A stretch of DNA of 64,000 nucleotides from Macrosoma leucophasiata (GCA_036365455.1 JAWQUS010000002.1:7316001-7380000), one strand, 5' to 3'; counted from the first letter of the stretch, positions 11,596 to 23,080 are shown. A program made the numbers and translations. Notes: a model not told the origin generated them from the letters alone.

Positions 11596-11995
11596 AGTCA
11601 TTTCAACAAACATTTGTCACTTGGCTGGACCCTCTGGTCTCTCAATTCATCGATGTTGTTCTTTATCACACTTACATCCCTAGGAACACAATATTACCAA
11701 TATCGAAGCAATGCAAACCATGTACAGCAGACACAAATAGTTCCATATATGATAGCTGATAAAACGGTGATTGAGGCAATAGGGTGTTAGATAGTAAATG
11801 CTCGCGTGACGACCTTGTAGATAAAGATATGTTCATCTATATTGCTTTTCTAACTTAATCGAAAAAAGTGGTGACTTCACCACCCATAACAAGCAAGCAA
11901 CTTGTATGGTTTTTTACTCGTCGTAGAGATGCAGTAGCGGAGCTCGAAGTCGTAGATGCCAACTGAATTACCAATTTACCCGCTATTGGTAAATG

Positions 11996-12151
11996 TAAGC
12001 TTGGATTGCACCACGACGTTTGTTAAGGTTAAAGTTATTGTAACATTTTAAATCCTTCTCTAACTTTAACAGATTTCTTTAAGTTAGAGAAGGATGTGAA
12101 ATGTTACAATAACTTTAACTTTAACAAAAATCGTGGTGCAACCCAGGCTTA
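11996..12151. mobile_element. Fold-back MITE, ~66-bp arms
   Basis: TAAGCTTGGATTGCACCACG at the left pairs with CGTGGTGCAACCCAGGCTTA at the right, and pairing continues through AAAGTTATTGTAACATTT and GAGAAGGAT into the centre. Flanking TA on both sides suggests Tc1/mariner-type mobilisation. Related copies are at 40713-40862 and, as a fragment, at 45695-45725. Confidence 0.8.
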
Positions 12152-12235
12152 GAATTACGATTAGCTATATGTTAATTTGTCAATTTCTAATACAAATTGA
12201 ATAATTAATTAAATCTTTAATATATCTGTCGCGTT

Positions 12236-12578
12236 CGAAGCGCGCAAGGTCCCGCGGCTGGTGTAGATCGAAAGCGATCTACTCGGTTAAGCGATACGGT
12301 TGCGGTCGGGTGCGTGATGGGTGACCGCTAGTGGCAAATTAAAATGCGCGTTTCCTTGTTTCGGAGGGCACGTTAAGCCGTCGGTCCTGATTGCTATCGA
12401 TAGATAGCAGATGTTAAACCTTGTCGGAGGCCTTATGGGCGGTTTGAAAACATCCGACAGCGGGTTGGCCACTAACCCGTATCTCCACCAACCCGCATTG
12501 GAGCAGCGTGGTGGAGTAAGTTCCAGGCCTCCCCCCAAAAAGGGGAGAGACGTATAATGGGTTGCCGTTATAATTATA
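12236..12578 (+). repeat. SINE-B, plus strand
   Basis: Begins GAAGCGCGCAAGGTCCCGCG and ends at a TTATAATTATATA tail. Several substitutions separate it from the copies at 2965 and 20935. No clean target duplication was found. Confidence 0.75.
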
Positions 12579-12587
12579 TATCGTTCG

Positions 12588-12791
12588 CCAAATGGTAGTA
12601 GTGTTCAGCACCATCGTGTTCCGGTTAGAATATGACTTCGTAATAACTATCGCAGACACTTAACAACTAAGGTCTCAGGGGTGACAACATATCTTCATTT
12701 TGACCTCTGGTCTTTGTGTAGATGTTTATAGGTTGCAGTCACGATCCATGTGAATGTATGACTGGTTGCCACCTTCGTAACATCAAAAAAA
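12588..12791 (+). repeat. SINE-A 3' portion
   Basis: 5'-truncated plus copy from CCAAATGGTAGT to an A-run after GTTGCCACCTTCGTAACATC. Confidence 0.7.
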
Positions 12792-12810
12792 TAAGCTCTC
12801 TAGTCTTATG

Positions 12811-13031
12811 TCAGAGAATATGTAATAATAAAACGTATGGAATGGACACTTCGACGTCCCGCCCGACCCCGCATCACCCAACCTCCTCCCCTCTTATGGG
12901 CGACGGTTGGTATCTTCTACGTGCTACGCACACAGGTGCACATGTAAATACACGTTACTGATTGATATTGATGTCTGTATAATAGAGACCAAATTAAGCG
13001 TTTGTATGGAATTTTGGCGGAGTGTCCGTGA
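12811..13031 (-). repeat. Repeat E, copy 2
   Basis: Reverse-oriented copy, from AGAGAATATGTAATAATA to TTTTGGCGGAGTGTCCGTG. It keeps the CGACGTCCCGCCCG core and carries a few small differences from the copies at 4682 and 45082. Confidence 0.7.
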
Positions 13032-13727
13032 TTAGGCATTCACTCACCATGAATGTGAACAGAAAAAGGTTCGACACTGGAAAACATTTAAAATGGCATC
13101 ACGAAAATCTGTCTTGATTCTAGGTACCTACTTAGATTTTATTTTTGGATTGTATTTAATTTGATACAACAGCTTTTTCGGCAAATTAGAAGTCAGTTTA
13201 TGAAAACGATTTAACTAACCGTACAAGAGTCCGTAAAACAGTAAATGCGCAATCCTACGCCTGTCATTCTGCGGTTATGACCCACGTGCTAATTTTATTA
13301 GACTTTAATTACTAGATACTAATACAAGCGTATACTACCAACTTGGTTCTTATAAATCGACAAGGCTAATAATTCTAACCGTTTGTTTTATAGGTACCCG
13401 ATTACGAGTTTTCATCCACATCGATGCAGTTTTTAGACGACCCCATTAATTTGTATGTGAGATTGCCTGTCCATCATTGATATTATACAAAAAAAACCGT
13501 CCGTCCATATTTTCCCGACTAAATCAAGCTAAACTTATCAAATTTTAGAGAAGAGAGATCCATCCTCCATTCACTTAAAGATTATATTGATTTTGAAAAC
13601 ATATTTCAAGCATACTGTATGCACAAGGTATGTAAAGTTGCCAGAAATGAATATCATAACTTACTCTAATTAGTTGTTATAATTATGCAACAGATATAAT
13701 GTATTCATAACCGGACAATACAATACA
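13032..13727. other. Intergenic, no gene seen
   Basis: AT-rich sequence without a supported coding, RNA or repeat feature. Confidence 0.55.
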
Positions 13728-13924
13728 ATACGCTTACACTCACAGCCCCACAGTAGATATAAACCTGTGTCGTGGGTGCCGTTGTACACATACAACACAT
13801 ACACAAACACCCAGACCCGAAACAAATATCTGTAGGCCATACAAACATTTGTCCTGGTGCGGGGCTCGAACCCGCAACCCTCCGAATCAAACCGTCATCT
13901 CACACCACTGGACTAACCGGGTCG
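13728..13924 (-). repeat. SINE-D, tRNA-derived head
   Basis: Read in sense, it starts GACCCGGTTAGTCCAGTGGT (A-box-like) and about 45 bp later has GGGTTCGAGCCCCGC, a good B box with paired arms. The body contains ACCCAGACCCGAAACAAATA on the plus strand. A second copy is at 48754-48930. The acceptor stem does not close, so it is a tRNA-derived retroposon and not a tRNA gene. Confidence 0.82.
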
Positions 13925-14502
13925 TCAAAACACAATAAATTAATACAGTTTAGATAGATACAAAGCAATAAACATTGACTGTAACGACGAAAATATTGAC
14001 GCTGCCAACGTTACCCGAATACAATAATGTGGAGCTAACACCACACCGGTGGCAATAGGAAGCCACATATGAGGATCGCGTGTCCAACCGCCATATACAT
14101 AGCTTCTTCACACGGTATGCATAAACGATGCCCAAACAATTTACTCCACTGCCAAAATTGCTACAGATATAAGGTAAATTGAGAGGCTTTCCATTTCAAG
14201 CTGCAGACGGGTAAATAATACTGCCGAAATGATGCACGCAATCACGCCAGTATATCATCAAAACTTCGGTATACGTGAGCAATAAATATGAAGTTGAGCT
14301 TTGCCCTACATCACTTCTACGTGTTATGTAGTCCTATTTATATAATGCTAAATACGAGATTAATTACGTAGGTATGCATATTTATTTAATGTTTCCTGGA
14401 AATTTATAAGAAACAAACAACCTAATTAGATTTTGCTTTCATTAATCGTTAAATTGTTATGGCAGTAGTAGACTAGAGGTTTTTTCAAGTTTAAACTACT
14501 TT
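13925..14502. other. Intergenic, no gene seen
   Basis: Nothing that I can support as coding or repeat; short open frames here lack recognisable products. Confidence 0.5.
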
Positions 14503-14792
14503 TTACTGGTGATAAAGCTCCAGTGACGGAGCTCGCGGGCGTAGGCACCACCGCATTACCTCATATAGGTACCTGCCGCTAAATGGTAGTGTTCAGCACT
14601 ATCGTGTTCCGGTCAGGTGGTAATGTACGGCCCTGTAATTGCCGGCACAGGGGCATAACACCTTAGGCCTCAGGAGTGGTAACGCATCTGCATTTTGACC
14701 TTGGTCTTTGTGTCTCTATAGGCTGCAGTCATCACTTAACATCAATGTAAACTGCATGTTTGTTTGCCACTTCCATCACATAAAAAAAACAT
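14503..14792 (+). repeat. SINE-A, near full-length
   Basis: Plus-strand copy from TACTGGTGATAAAGCTCCAG to an A-run at 14782. It retains GTTCCGGTCAGGTGGTAATG and the tail TTGCCACTTCCATCACAT. Confidence 0.82.
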
Positions 14793-15626
14793 GAATACAA
14801 TACAGAACCAAACATTGACAACAAAAATATCCTTGTCAAGGTAAAAGGTAATGTATTTCCTTAATTATGATACTTACATATTCAAAAGGTCATTGTTCAT
14901 TTATCATCAATATAAAGATTCAAGGCATATTTGGTACCTTTCGACCTCCATGCCCTCATGGATAAGCTATGTATAGATCAAAATGTAATTTCATTGTAAA
15001 CACATTTTTAAGTTGTTTATTTATGTTATTAAATAATTCAAAAAGGTCATTTACACGTCGTAAAACGTCGTGAATAGTGACCATGGAAGGGCGGAAAAAT
15101 ATAACACTTGTCCCATTATAAAGTAGGATTTGTCTAAGGTTTACTTAGGTAGGTTACCTATACGCGGATTGCAAAACGTATATTTTTTATTATGTTTATG
15201 TAGATACTTTAACTTATAAATATGAGATTACAACGATTCAGTTTATTCATTTATTTCATTTAATTAGGCTCCTGGAGAGCACTTTTACAACGTCATTTTT
15301 TTTTAAACTAACCTAGAGTGAATAACCACTAATAATAATCAAAAACACATAATAAATTAAATAGAAACTAAACAATTTTGTATAATATGGAAAGCATCAA
15401 TTATTTACAAATTCCTTAATTTCCCCATTTCAATAGAAACTGAGAAAGTATGAATTTGGTCGTCATTCAATTATTATAATGGAAACAGTTTTATTATACA
15501 CCACTTTCAATCGTTTTTTTTACTTTGTTTTGCTTCTAACGAAACGTGTGCATAATTGCAAAACATGTACGAATGAATGAAACAGTATTTAACACTTTTA
15601 AAAACATTTCGACAATACCATTTGGA
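14793..15626. other. Intergenic, no gene seen
   Basis: AT-rich DNA with no supported feature. Confidence 0.55.
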
Positions 15627-15642
15627 TCTAAACTCTAAAGAT

Positions 15643-16398
15643 CCCTCCTCCTCGCGTCGTACTCCTCATTACTGAGGGTCGTGATTCCCCCGATGGGAGA
15701 TTAATTTCCGATGGATGATATTCTTCCATCGGTGTGTTATGTGTGTAGTCCTTGGCGTCATGGAGTGCGCGGTGAAACTTTGTGTCCAGAGTACAGCGGA
15801 TCTGGTCACACCACCTGACTGGGCTTCGTAGCCCTCTAGGCCTTCTGCCATCGACCTTACCAGTAACCATAAGCTGCTCAAGGTTATGGCCATCTTTTCG
15901 AGCAATGTGTCCAAAGAATTCGAAGATTCTTCGCAGGCAGATGGTAGAGAGCCTGGTTTTGATGTTAAGCTCGCGAACGATCGACTCGTTGGTACGAAAA
16001 GCAGTCCATGGTATTTGCAACATTTTCCGCCAGCACCACAAAAGCATCGATGCGGTCGCGATCGGCCTTCCTTAGTGTCCATGTTTCCGAAGCGTAATTG
16101 AAAATGGAGAACACTAATGAATTGACCAACTTCGTCTTTGTTCGCCGAGATATGTTGCGATCTTTCCATATTCGCTGGAGCTGGGACATTGCACCCTTAG
16201 CCATACCAATACGTCTCCTAATTTCCTTTTCGCAGGAGCCTGTGTTGCTAATAGAGGAGCCTAGATAAGTGAAATTATTAACTTTGGTTGCTCTGGTATA
16301 GTGACTGAATAAGTGCCACTAGGTGCTTAGGTACTCCCAGTTCTTCAAGCACTCTCCACAGGACCGTCCAGATGACACAGTCGAAAGCCTTGCTGTAG
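15643..16398 (-). pseudogene. RTE-type LINE, internally deleted, 16-bp duplication
   Basis: A minus-strand reverse-transcriptase remnant. Reading from 16398, it opens with DYSKAFDC, the first catalytic aspartate block. It runs to about 16295 and then jumps to the post-catalytic part (NFTYLGSSISNTGS, then ASETWTLRKADRDRIDAF and FFGHIARKDGHNLEQL). The segment that should carry the YADD motif is missing. Flanking copies of TCTAAACTCTAAAGAT (15627-15642 and 16399-16414) form a 16-bp target duplication that closes exactly on both ends. The C-terminal part is further shifted in frame near 16050. Family placement rests on the ETWTLRKADRDRIDAF and FGHIARKD blocks common to RTE-like enzymes. Confidence 0.85.
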
Positions 16399-16818
16399 TC
16401 TAAACTCTAAAGATAGCGTATTATAATAGTTGAAGTTAGTAAGACAATAGTTGAAGTAAGTTGAAATAGAATACTATCCCATCAAAAACATCTCGCAATA
16501 TATTATTATACTTGTAGATATATTCTACTTTATTTAAAAAAAAGAGTGAGATCTTATATAAAACCAAATCGTTTAAATTTATATTTAGCAGGTAGGCTTT
16601 CCTTTAGTATGGATGGATGCGTCTAATAAACACTTTTGTCGTAGTTGATATCTGATTAGTTATGTAACAATATTTAAAAGACTGTGAAAAGTAATACTTG
16701 AAGCTCATTCATCTACTAGAGTTAACTCTACATTTTAATTATTGACTTGTGTCAGTGACAAAATTTAACAAAAATGAAGAACTTTAACCGTTAATCATTT
16801 TTGAAGTCTTTAGTGATT

Positions 16819-17300
16819 TAAAGGAGATGTTGCGAGCTCGGCTCTAGATCGTACACATCCTCAAAAAATGGGTAAATTTAAGAAAAAAATGCAATTTATT
16901 TATTCAAGTATATATTTTAGAGTTACTACCACATTTAATTCAAACGATTTTATCATTTTCAATCATATTCAACATGGCGGCGACACAGCCGACGCTTCTT
17001 TAAATTGGAAATCGATTAGTTTAAGTTCTTAGTATTAACACATGAAATCGATTTCGATAGTATTTAGAAAATATTACTTTTTTCTCCAAGTTCTATATAA
17101 TCAAAAAACAATTTAAAAAATTAAAATGTCAAAATGACTTCGCCCGCCATATTCGCCATGTTGGTTTGAGTTGCAATTCTAACTGCAAATAATATTTTGT
17201 AACTGCAAACAAAGCCAAATAAGTGAAAAATTTTGCCAGTTAATGATATTGTGTACAATACATGGCCGGAGGTCCATACATTTTTGCAACATCTCCTTTA
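16819..17300. mobile_element. Putative TIR element, 482 bp
   Basis: TAAAGGAGATGTTGC at 16819-16833 is inverted exactly at 17286-17300 (GCAACATCTCCTTTA). The outermost TA on each side could be the target duplication of a Tc1/mariner-type element. No open frame was recognised inside; the interior is AT-rich with an ATGGCGGC patch. Confidence 0.6.
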
Positions 17301-17664
17301 GTGTAACTTTCTCTACGTATTATTATCATGATCTGATATAGTATGTTCTTAGGTTTTCGCGAGCTGCACTCATTGAAATAAAACTAGTTTTCGGATTTAT
17401 CTCGCGTATATTAAACTAAAATCATCTGATAACTGTAAATTCAGGTACCTAGCTATATTCACAACGAAATTATAGGGGGTTGAAACGGCCTGAATGGCTG
17501 CAGAAAAGGATGTTACGGCCGTGCCTGATTTTTTATCTCGACATTTCATAGAAAATCTGGGGACACGCATCCGTTCCCCCAGATATTCTGTACGTTTTTC
17601 AGGTTCAGGTATGATATATAAAAATAAGAATGATATCCATCTTTAAAATTATGTATAAAATATA

Positions 17665-17838
17665 AAGCAAAATGTATGTATGTATGTATGTATGTATCTT
17701 CACGCCAGGTCCCTAACGGGGTAGGCAGAGAGTGTAGAGCGCCAGACATCCCGGTTCTGACAAACCTCTCGTGCTTCGTCTACCTTCATCATTCTCTTCA
17801 TACATGCACGCCGATTCCTAAGACTTTTGACCACCTTT
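17665..17838 (-). repeat. LINE C-terminus and 3' tail
   Basis: Reverse complement encodes SLRNRRACMKRMMKVDEAR and then a short 3' region ending in a (CATA)n tract, seen on plus as (TGTA)n at 17672-17696. The protein continues the motif seen in the fragment at 60628-60845, so the two are parts of one non-LTR family. Confidence 0.65.
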
Positions 17839-18189
17839 TAACGCCATAACTACGAGTACCTAATTATCGTTCGATAGGGTGTCTCTCTACATACACTGAC
17901 GAAATATATCATATTTCATAAAAAATATTTATTATCTGTTTTACTCTACGTTAAATACCTACTAATAAACTAATCGCTATCAAAATTAGGGTTCAGAAAA
18001 AAAATATTGCTTACCTACTAAATTATAGGAGTATCTATCTACCTACAACCCTACAAATAGCTGGTAACACGAATCTGTGTGGTATTGAACAATTGAATAT
18101 CAAAAGCTTTCAGAACACAAAACAATTTGCAGTTATGATTTTGGTAACCTTTGGTTTATCAAGTAAATAAGATAATCGTATATCGTATA

Positions 18190-18413
18190 AATATTATAAA
18201 TGCGAAAGTTTGTATGTTTGTTTGTTACTCCTTCACGCAAACACATCTATCTGACCGGATTTTCATGAAATTTGACACACACATAGAGGGTAACTAGGAT
18301 TTTTATCGCAAAAAAATGTTCCTGTGGGATGCCATGGGATGATTTGCTGAGTTTCCACAGGTTACGCGAAAAGCGAACTCCACGCGGGTGGAGCCGCGGG
18401 CAACAGCTAGTAA
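18190..18413 (-). repeat. Repeat H
   Basis: In sense it starts TACTAGCTGTTGCCCGCGGC and ends with CAAACTTTCGCATTTATAAT. This retroposon end sequence is widespread in Lepidoptera, perhaps derived from an RTE LINE. Other copies: 54976, 55173, 59741. Confidence 0.7.
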
Positions 18414-18756
18414 GAAATAAATTTAATAATTCCCTACATAAAAACAACAAAAGAATAACGGTGAAAAACATTATAATTATGTAACTCAGGTACTACGACT
18501 TACTGAGAACTAAATTGGAATGTGGTAGGTAACTTATCATAACCCTATATGCACTTGTGTAATTATTCAAATAAAATACCGACTTCAATCCACATTGCGA
18601 TACATCCGATCATCAATATACGAGTCCATATGTTATGTTCATAATTTTTTATTACATCATGAAGAGGAAAAACAAACATACAGTTCATATTAATGATATA
18701 ATGCTGTGGCCTACAACCGTAGCAATGTAAATATCTTGTTATTCATATTTCTATGC

Positions 18757-19392
18757 TTACAACCACGGAACAGATAAATAAGGATGGAAAGGACTTTGCT
18801 CCAATTTAATATTAGAACCAGTGTCGCCGCTTTTCTCCCACCATGCAATTTCTTACACAAATGTAACACCATCTCGACAATCACCCACACATTAATCTCA
18901 GGGCAGCTATTCATTTGCGTAAGTTTGCATACTAAGATGTAACGCCCGTAGACAATAAACACTCGCACGCACACAACAATATACTCACCAATAAACTAGT
19001 CGAAGTGTAGCGAACGCATTACATGCTGTACATTGCCAGCGGAGACAATGATAGCGTTAATTGAGCGAGTGCTTAACGAGCAATGTATTCGCTAGCAGTA
19101 ACATTTAAATAATGCAGTTTAAGTTCGAATATTCATATTCCTTTGTATATTTATATGTTTTTTACAAGTATTATAACAATAAATGTTATTTGTGACTTAC
19201 CGATGAAAAGATATACGTCCTCGCTTTATACTTGAGGTCTGACATTTCATATTACATGTTAAAATTGGCACTACATGGTATTTTACCAAGAGATGCGTCG
19301 TTCGAAGCAGTCTACACGACACTACGAGCGGCGAACGAATGGTTCTGCCGAACTGTGTGTGTTCAGGCATAGTTGTCGCGTGCTTACAACCA
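18757..19392. mobile_element. Long form of the 38.6-kb MITE
   Basis: Left end ACGGAACAGATAAATAAGG and the block GGAAAGGACTTTGCTCCAAT match the MITE at 38616. The shared right block starts at TATTATAACAATAAATGTTA and includes ACTACGAGCGGCGAACG. Between them lie about 350 bp absent from the 38.6-kb copy, and the right terminus has been lost beside a SINE-A. This is the more complete relative; no transposase was recognised inside. Confidence 0.65.
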
Positions 19393-19678
19393 TATTTTTT
19401 ATGTCGTGAAGTGGCAAACAAATAGTTCAATTGACGGTAGGTAACTAATAAATAATGTAGCCTATCCAACATCTACATAATAATCTCATATTTCAATGCA
19501 GATGCTTTGCCACTCTCGTGGTAAGTTGTTATAACTCTGTGCCGAAATATGTATATATTGTATACAGGTAATGTAAAAAATTACCACTTGACAGCGCTTA
19601 ACACTGACATTTAGTGGCAACTACATTAGGTAATGGGGTGGTGCCTACGCCCGCGACCTCCGTCACTGTAACCAGTAA
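19393..19678 (-). repeat. SINE-A, diverged
   Basis: Runs from a TTTTTTATGTCGTG tail to CTCCGTCACTGTAACCAGTAA. It carries many substitutions and small insertions. Confidence 0.65.
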
Positions 19679-19689
19679 AATCACCAGAA

Positions 19690-19893
19690 AAATCTGTAAA
19701 GTGGATGTAGGTATATGCCATGCTACTCCTGAGGCCTCAGCTGTCATGGCTCTGTGTCGGAAATAACGGGGCTGCACGTACATTATTACCTAACCTATGA
19801 CCAGAACTTAAAAGCGCTGAATACTAACATTTAGCGGCAAGTAGATTAAGTTCATCCTCGAGCTGCTTCAATGGAGCTCTATCACTAGTTAGT
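19690..19893 (-). repeat. SINE-A, truncated
   Basis: Second diverged copy in tandem with the preceding one, ending GAGCTCTATCACTAGTTAG. Confidence 0.6.
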
Positions 19894-19894
19894 A

Positions 19895-20115
19895 CATTTA
19901 GTGCAAACGACAAAGTGCCGCGATGGCTCCCTGGAAGTATGTAGGTGCCGTGACAACCGTGACCTTTCGTTTCGTATGTCATCACTGGCAATACACACTG
20001 CTCAAAGACCTTCTTGAGGCTTGCGCTAAATTGGACGAGAAGATATAGGTATCGAAGCTTCCCGAACGCTGCCCAACCGAGTTTGATACGGCGATTGACC
20101 TATGTTTCGAACTTG
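19895..20115 (-). pseudogene. RTE-type reverse transcriptase fragment
   Basis: Reverse complement contains SLKKVFEQCVLPVMTYE, the conserved VFxQCVLPxMTYG block that follows the palm in RTE-like enzymes. It is preceded by LGWAAFGKLR-like sequence in a neighbouring frame. Only about 70 codons remain, with frame breaks. Confidence 0.65.
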
Positions 20116-20261
20116 AACCGACCTATCTGAACTTAACTACTTTGTCACTTAAGTGTACATAATCGTCAACAATTTCGAGGACAGTAGATACCCTCGACCA
20201 TAGACCGGCGAATTGGGATTTAGGAAGATTACATTTTGTAAATGATTTTTTGTTTGTTTTC

Positions 20262-20415
20262 CAGTGCTACATTCGGACTTTGGTAATGTGTCCCGAGATG
20301 TCATTAGGCTCGCCACCTTTTACTTGGGACGAAACGTAGGTAACTGACGATGCACAACCCCATCGTATCATCCTTAAATATGCCTATCCTTACCACCAAT
20401 ACAGGCGTGAAGTTA
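20262..20415 (+). repeat. SINE-C fragment
   Basis: 3' half only: TTTGGTAATGTGTCCCGAGA, then GGCTCGCCACCT, ending near CAGGCGTGAAGTTA. It borders the kinesin exon at 20429. Confidence 0.6.
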
Positions 20416-20428
20416 AATAAGTAAATAC

Positions 20429-20616
20429 CTGACAGTTATATTGAAGGGTTGTTGATCAGCCAACGCTGAGCAAAGACGAGGTATAAGTCCCGGGTGTGTA
20501 TCGGTACCCATCATCGTGTGGGTCTTTCCAGTTGCCGACTGTCCATACGCGAGTACACATGCTGGCGAGCCCCGCTGCACACTTGCCAACACCTGGCGAC
20601 CTATGGTTTCGAAGAC
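20429..20616 (-). CDS. Kinesin motor gene, exon 4 (P-loop exon)
   Basis: This exon encodes residues 81-142 of the reconstructed N-terminus plus two bases of the next codon. It contains the nucleotide-binding loop GQSATGKT (residues 105-112; Walker A consensus GxxxxGKT), the following HTMMG, and PGLIPRLC, all standard in kinesin motor domains. The acceptor is a pyrimidine/A tract ending CACAG just above 20616; the donor is CAG|GTATTT below 20429. The protein would bind microtubules and hydrolyse ATP to move cargo. FETIG, ACVLAYGQ and the MMG...PGLIPR spacing fit the kinesin-3 group (KIF16B/STARD9-like). GQSAT replaces the commoner GQTGS. The next exon should begin with one base completing an Arg codon; I could not find it in the 20 kb to the left. 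Confidence 0.93.
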
Positions 20617-20934
20617 CTGTGAAAAAAACGGATAACGCTTTAAATTCATTTGTGTCGTGAAAACAAATAAAAAAATATGCTTACACACAAAGTCCCACAC
20701 TATGAATCGTAAGTTCCGTTGTTCACACACAATAGGTTCAACGCAAAACCCACACTCGAAACAATATAGGCTATACAAATCGCACCCTAAGTAATAGGTA
20801 TAAAAGTTCAAATGAAAAATCATTAAATTAAATTATTGTACACTGAAATTTTGAATTCTGCGAGCACAAATGATGTTATCTACCGTCAGAGAATATGTAA
20901 TAATACTTGCTACCGTTTAGCGTTAAGGGAGAAA

Positions 20935-21308
20935 TAATAATATATAATATAATAATGGCAACCCATTATACGTCCCACTGCTGGGCACGAGTCTCTCCCC
21001 TTTTTGGGGGGAGGCCTGGAGCTTACTCCACCACGCTGCTCCAATGCGGATTGGTGGAGGTGGGTGGGTTAGTGGCCAACCCGCTGTCGGATGTTTTTCA
21101 AACCGCTCATAAGGCCTCCGACAAGGTTTAACGACTGCTATCTATCGATAGCAACCGGGACCGACGGCTTAACGTGCCCTCCGAAGCACGGAAACGCGCA
21201 TTTAATTTTCCACTAGCGGTCACCCATCACACTACCCGACCGCGCCCGTAGTGCTTAACCGAGCAGATCGCTTACGATCTACACCAGCCGCTGGGCCATG
21301 CGCGCTTC
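20935..21308 (-). repeat. SINE-B with target duplication and filler
   Basis: Sense start GAAGCGCGCATGGCCCAGCG at 21308; (ATT)n tail at 20935-20955. A 15-bp sequence GCGTTAAGGGAGAAA left of the tail (20920-20934) recurs with one base difference at 21331-21345. Between the SINE 5' end and that right copy lie 22 extra bases, which form the left arm of the hairpin at 21309-21362. It sits in the intron between kinesin exons 3 and 4. Confidence 0.85.
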
Positions 21309-21362
21309 TACTATTGTCTTTTCCCTTTCGCGCGTAAGGGAGAAAGGGAAAAGACAATAGTA
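21309..21362. repeat. Perfect 21-bp inverted repeat at SINE junction
   Basis: Arms 21309-21329 and 21342-21362 are exact reverse complements with a 12-nt loop. The left arm is the filler between SINE-B and its target duplication; the right arm is the genomic sequence just past the duplication. This is what a snap-back of the reverse-transcribed strand at the 5' junction would leave. Confidence 0.85.
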
Positions 21363-21923
21363 ATGTGCCTATACCTTTCGAAAGCGAATCGCTCAAACAT
21401 GCATACTTTGATCCCTTAATGAATGATGAATGATTTGTTTGAAAAATAAGTTGAAACGAAAGAATCCAGATTCTTTAAACATGATTACCCAATAAAAACA
21501 GTTTGTTTACAATTCAGCTTTTACATTATACTAAAGATGCGGAATATATCTTGTCCACTCTTTAAAAATCGACAGCATTGAATAAATAAAAAATGGTTAA
21601 AAAAAACAACTAAATGGGCAACTAGAGAGTATTCTAGGCGACGCCAACGACACTGAAGTGTTTGACGCGATGCTCTTACTCACTGACGGATTGCTATCAG
21701 GTTGAACCTTACATGTCCGAGCAGTTGCATGCAAATCAAAGACAACTCAACTTCCTAAAAATTTAACTTTTAAAACACTCGCCTATTCCTAAGAATGTTC
21801 TACAAACTCAAGGACAACAGGTACATTATGTACTTACACTTGAGTCATTTTTTGTTAACTCTACAGTTATAATTAATTAATAGTTTATAATTATTTGAAT
21901 TTGAATAACATTTAAATTCACAC

Positions 21924-22037
21924 CTTCTCTTGAGATGCATAATTCGCGTGTGTTGAAGCGCATGCGCTGTCAAACGTGTAGTCAGCAAAATATCGACGCA
22001 CGCGCTCTCTGCTGTCGCCAGCGCCTGACAAGTTCAC
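21924..22037 (-). CDS. Kinesin motor gene, exon 3
   Basis: A 114-bp, phase-0 exon giving residues 43-80. GDSRERVRRYFADYTFDS is the conserved kinesin block before the P-loop (FxFDxxF type), and HANYASQEKV leads directly into VFETIG of exon 4. The acceptor reads TTTGTTTGGGCAG before GTGAAC, the donor GAGAAG|GTGTGA. The order SRER, Y/F-A/T-D-Y-x-F-D, SQE is shared with KIF16B-type kinesins. The intron to exon 4 is about 1.3 kb and holds SINE-B. Confidence 0.93.
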
Positions 22038-22850
22038 CTGCCCAAACAAAATATGTATGTATGAGTCTTCACGCCATATTTCTAAGGCTATTTTGATCCT
22101 TACATTCATTCTGCAAGTTCTACATAATAATATAGGTCATCTCTCATCACTCTCATCATGCACGGGAGTTAACAAAATACGCTCTAAACTAATTTACCTC
22201 ACCATTAATCTTCAAATAAATGTAATAATCTACATTTTTATTGTCTGATGAATAATTAAAATGGTGACCGTGGACTCTTGTGTGACTTGTTCTGTTTAGT
22301 ATAAGTACTATGTCACATAACTATTTAGCATAAAAAAGTAATAAATCCACACCATTTCCGTGTTTCAATTACTACTGTCCTCGTGATTTCGCCGGCTTTT
22401 CTCCATGCTCTGTTTATTTATGTTATAAGGCGATTCGCACACTGCCCTGCACTACTCTACGGGGTGCTTGGAGGCAGACCCACGGGTGTGGTTGTGAAAG
22501 TGCGGATCTACATCAATCTCCTCATGGCAATGACAAGCTTGCAGCTGACATGGATGGTAAGTAACTACTGCAGCATATAAACATCTTCATAAAAACCAGA
22601 GGTCTAAATGCAAATCCATCGCGGGTGCTTGCATTTAGAATTCTGGTACCTACTATCGGGGAACTTGCTCACACGGGCACCTTATGCGGTCGTTATTAAA
22701 GCTGTGTTCGATTTAATTGATAAGCGTAGAGTTCTCTGACCGATCCTACGCAAATTATACTTATGCTTGCATTTATTTCTACCTTCGATGAATACAAATG
22801 TGAAATTAAGATTCAAACAAAATTAAAAGCAGTGTAAATTCTTTTAGAAT
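22038..22850. other. Kinesin intron 2, mostly unannotated
   Basis: Contains a short (TATG)n and CTTCACGCC tail fragment at 22050-22080 and a SINE-A scrap at 22540-22612. The open frame at 22383-22580 is not supported. Confidence 0.55.
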
Positions 22851-23080
22851 AGAATAGAAATACTTTATTTGTAACAACATAAAAAACTAAAACTAAGAAC
22901 ACAAAATCAAGGTTGTTACAAAAAGGTCCCCAATTCAGCATAAAACCGATCTTACGAGCGGCGCTGGTCTTCCAATGGGGCCGATTTTGTGACTTTTAGA
23001 AGACAGCTTAAAAACAAATGCTCATTTACAATATCTACTAACTCTTTTAATGGATTGTTTTCCTGATCATAAAAAATACA
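22851..23080 (-). repeat. LINE 3' untranslated end
   Basis: Reverse complement ends AATAAAGTATTTCTATTCTA, a short-repeat tail of the kind left by non-LTR elements, preceded by sequence without a long frame. Heavily 5'-truncated. Confidence 0.5.

Noticed and set aside
13850..13924. tRNA gene on the minus strand
   Set aside because: Same pattern recurs at 48.9 kb with a shared non-tRNA body, so it is a tRNA-derived SINE.
15782..16101. Plus-strand open frames of 71-97 codons
   Set aside because: They lie opposite the RTE reverse-transcriptase remnant and are shadows of it.
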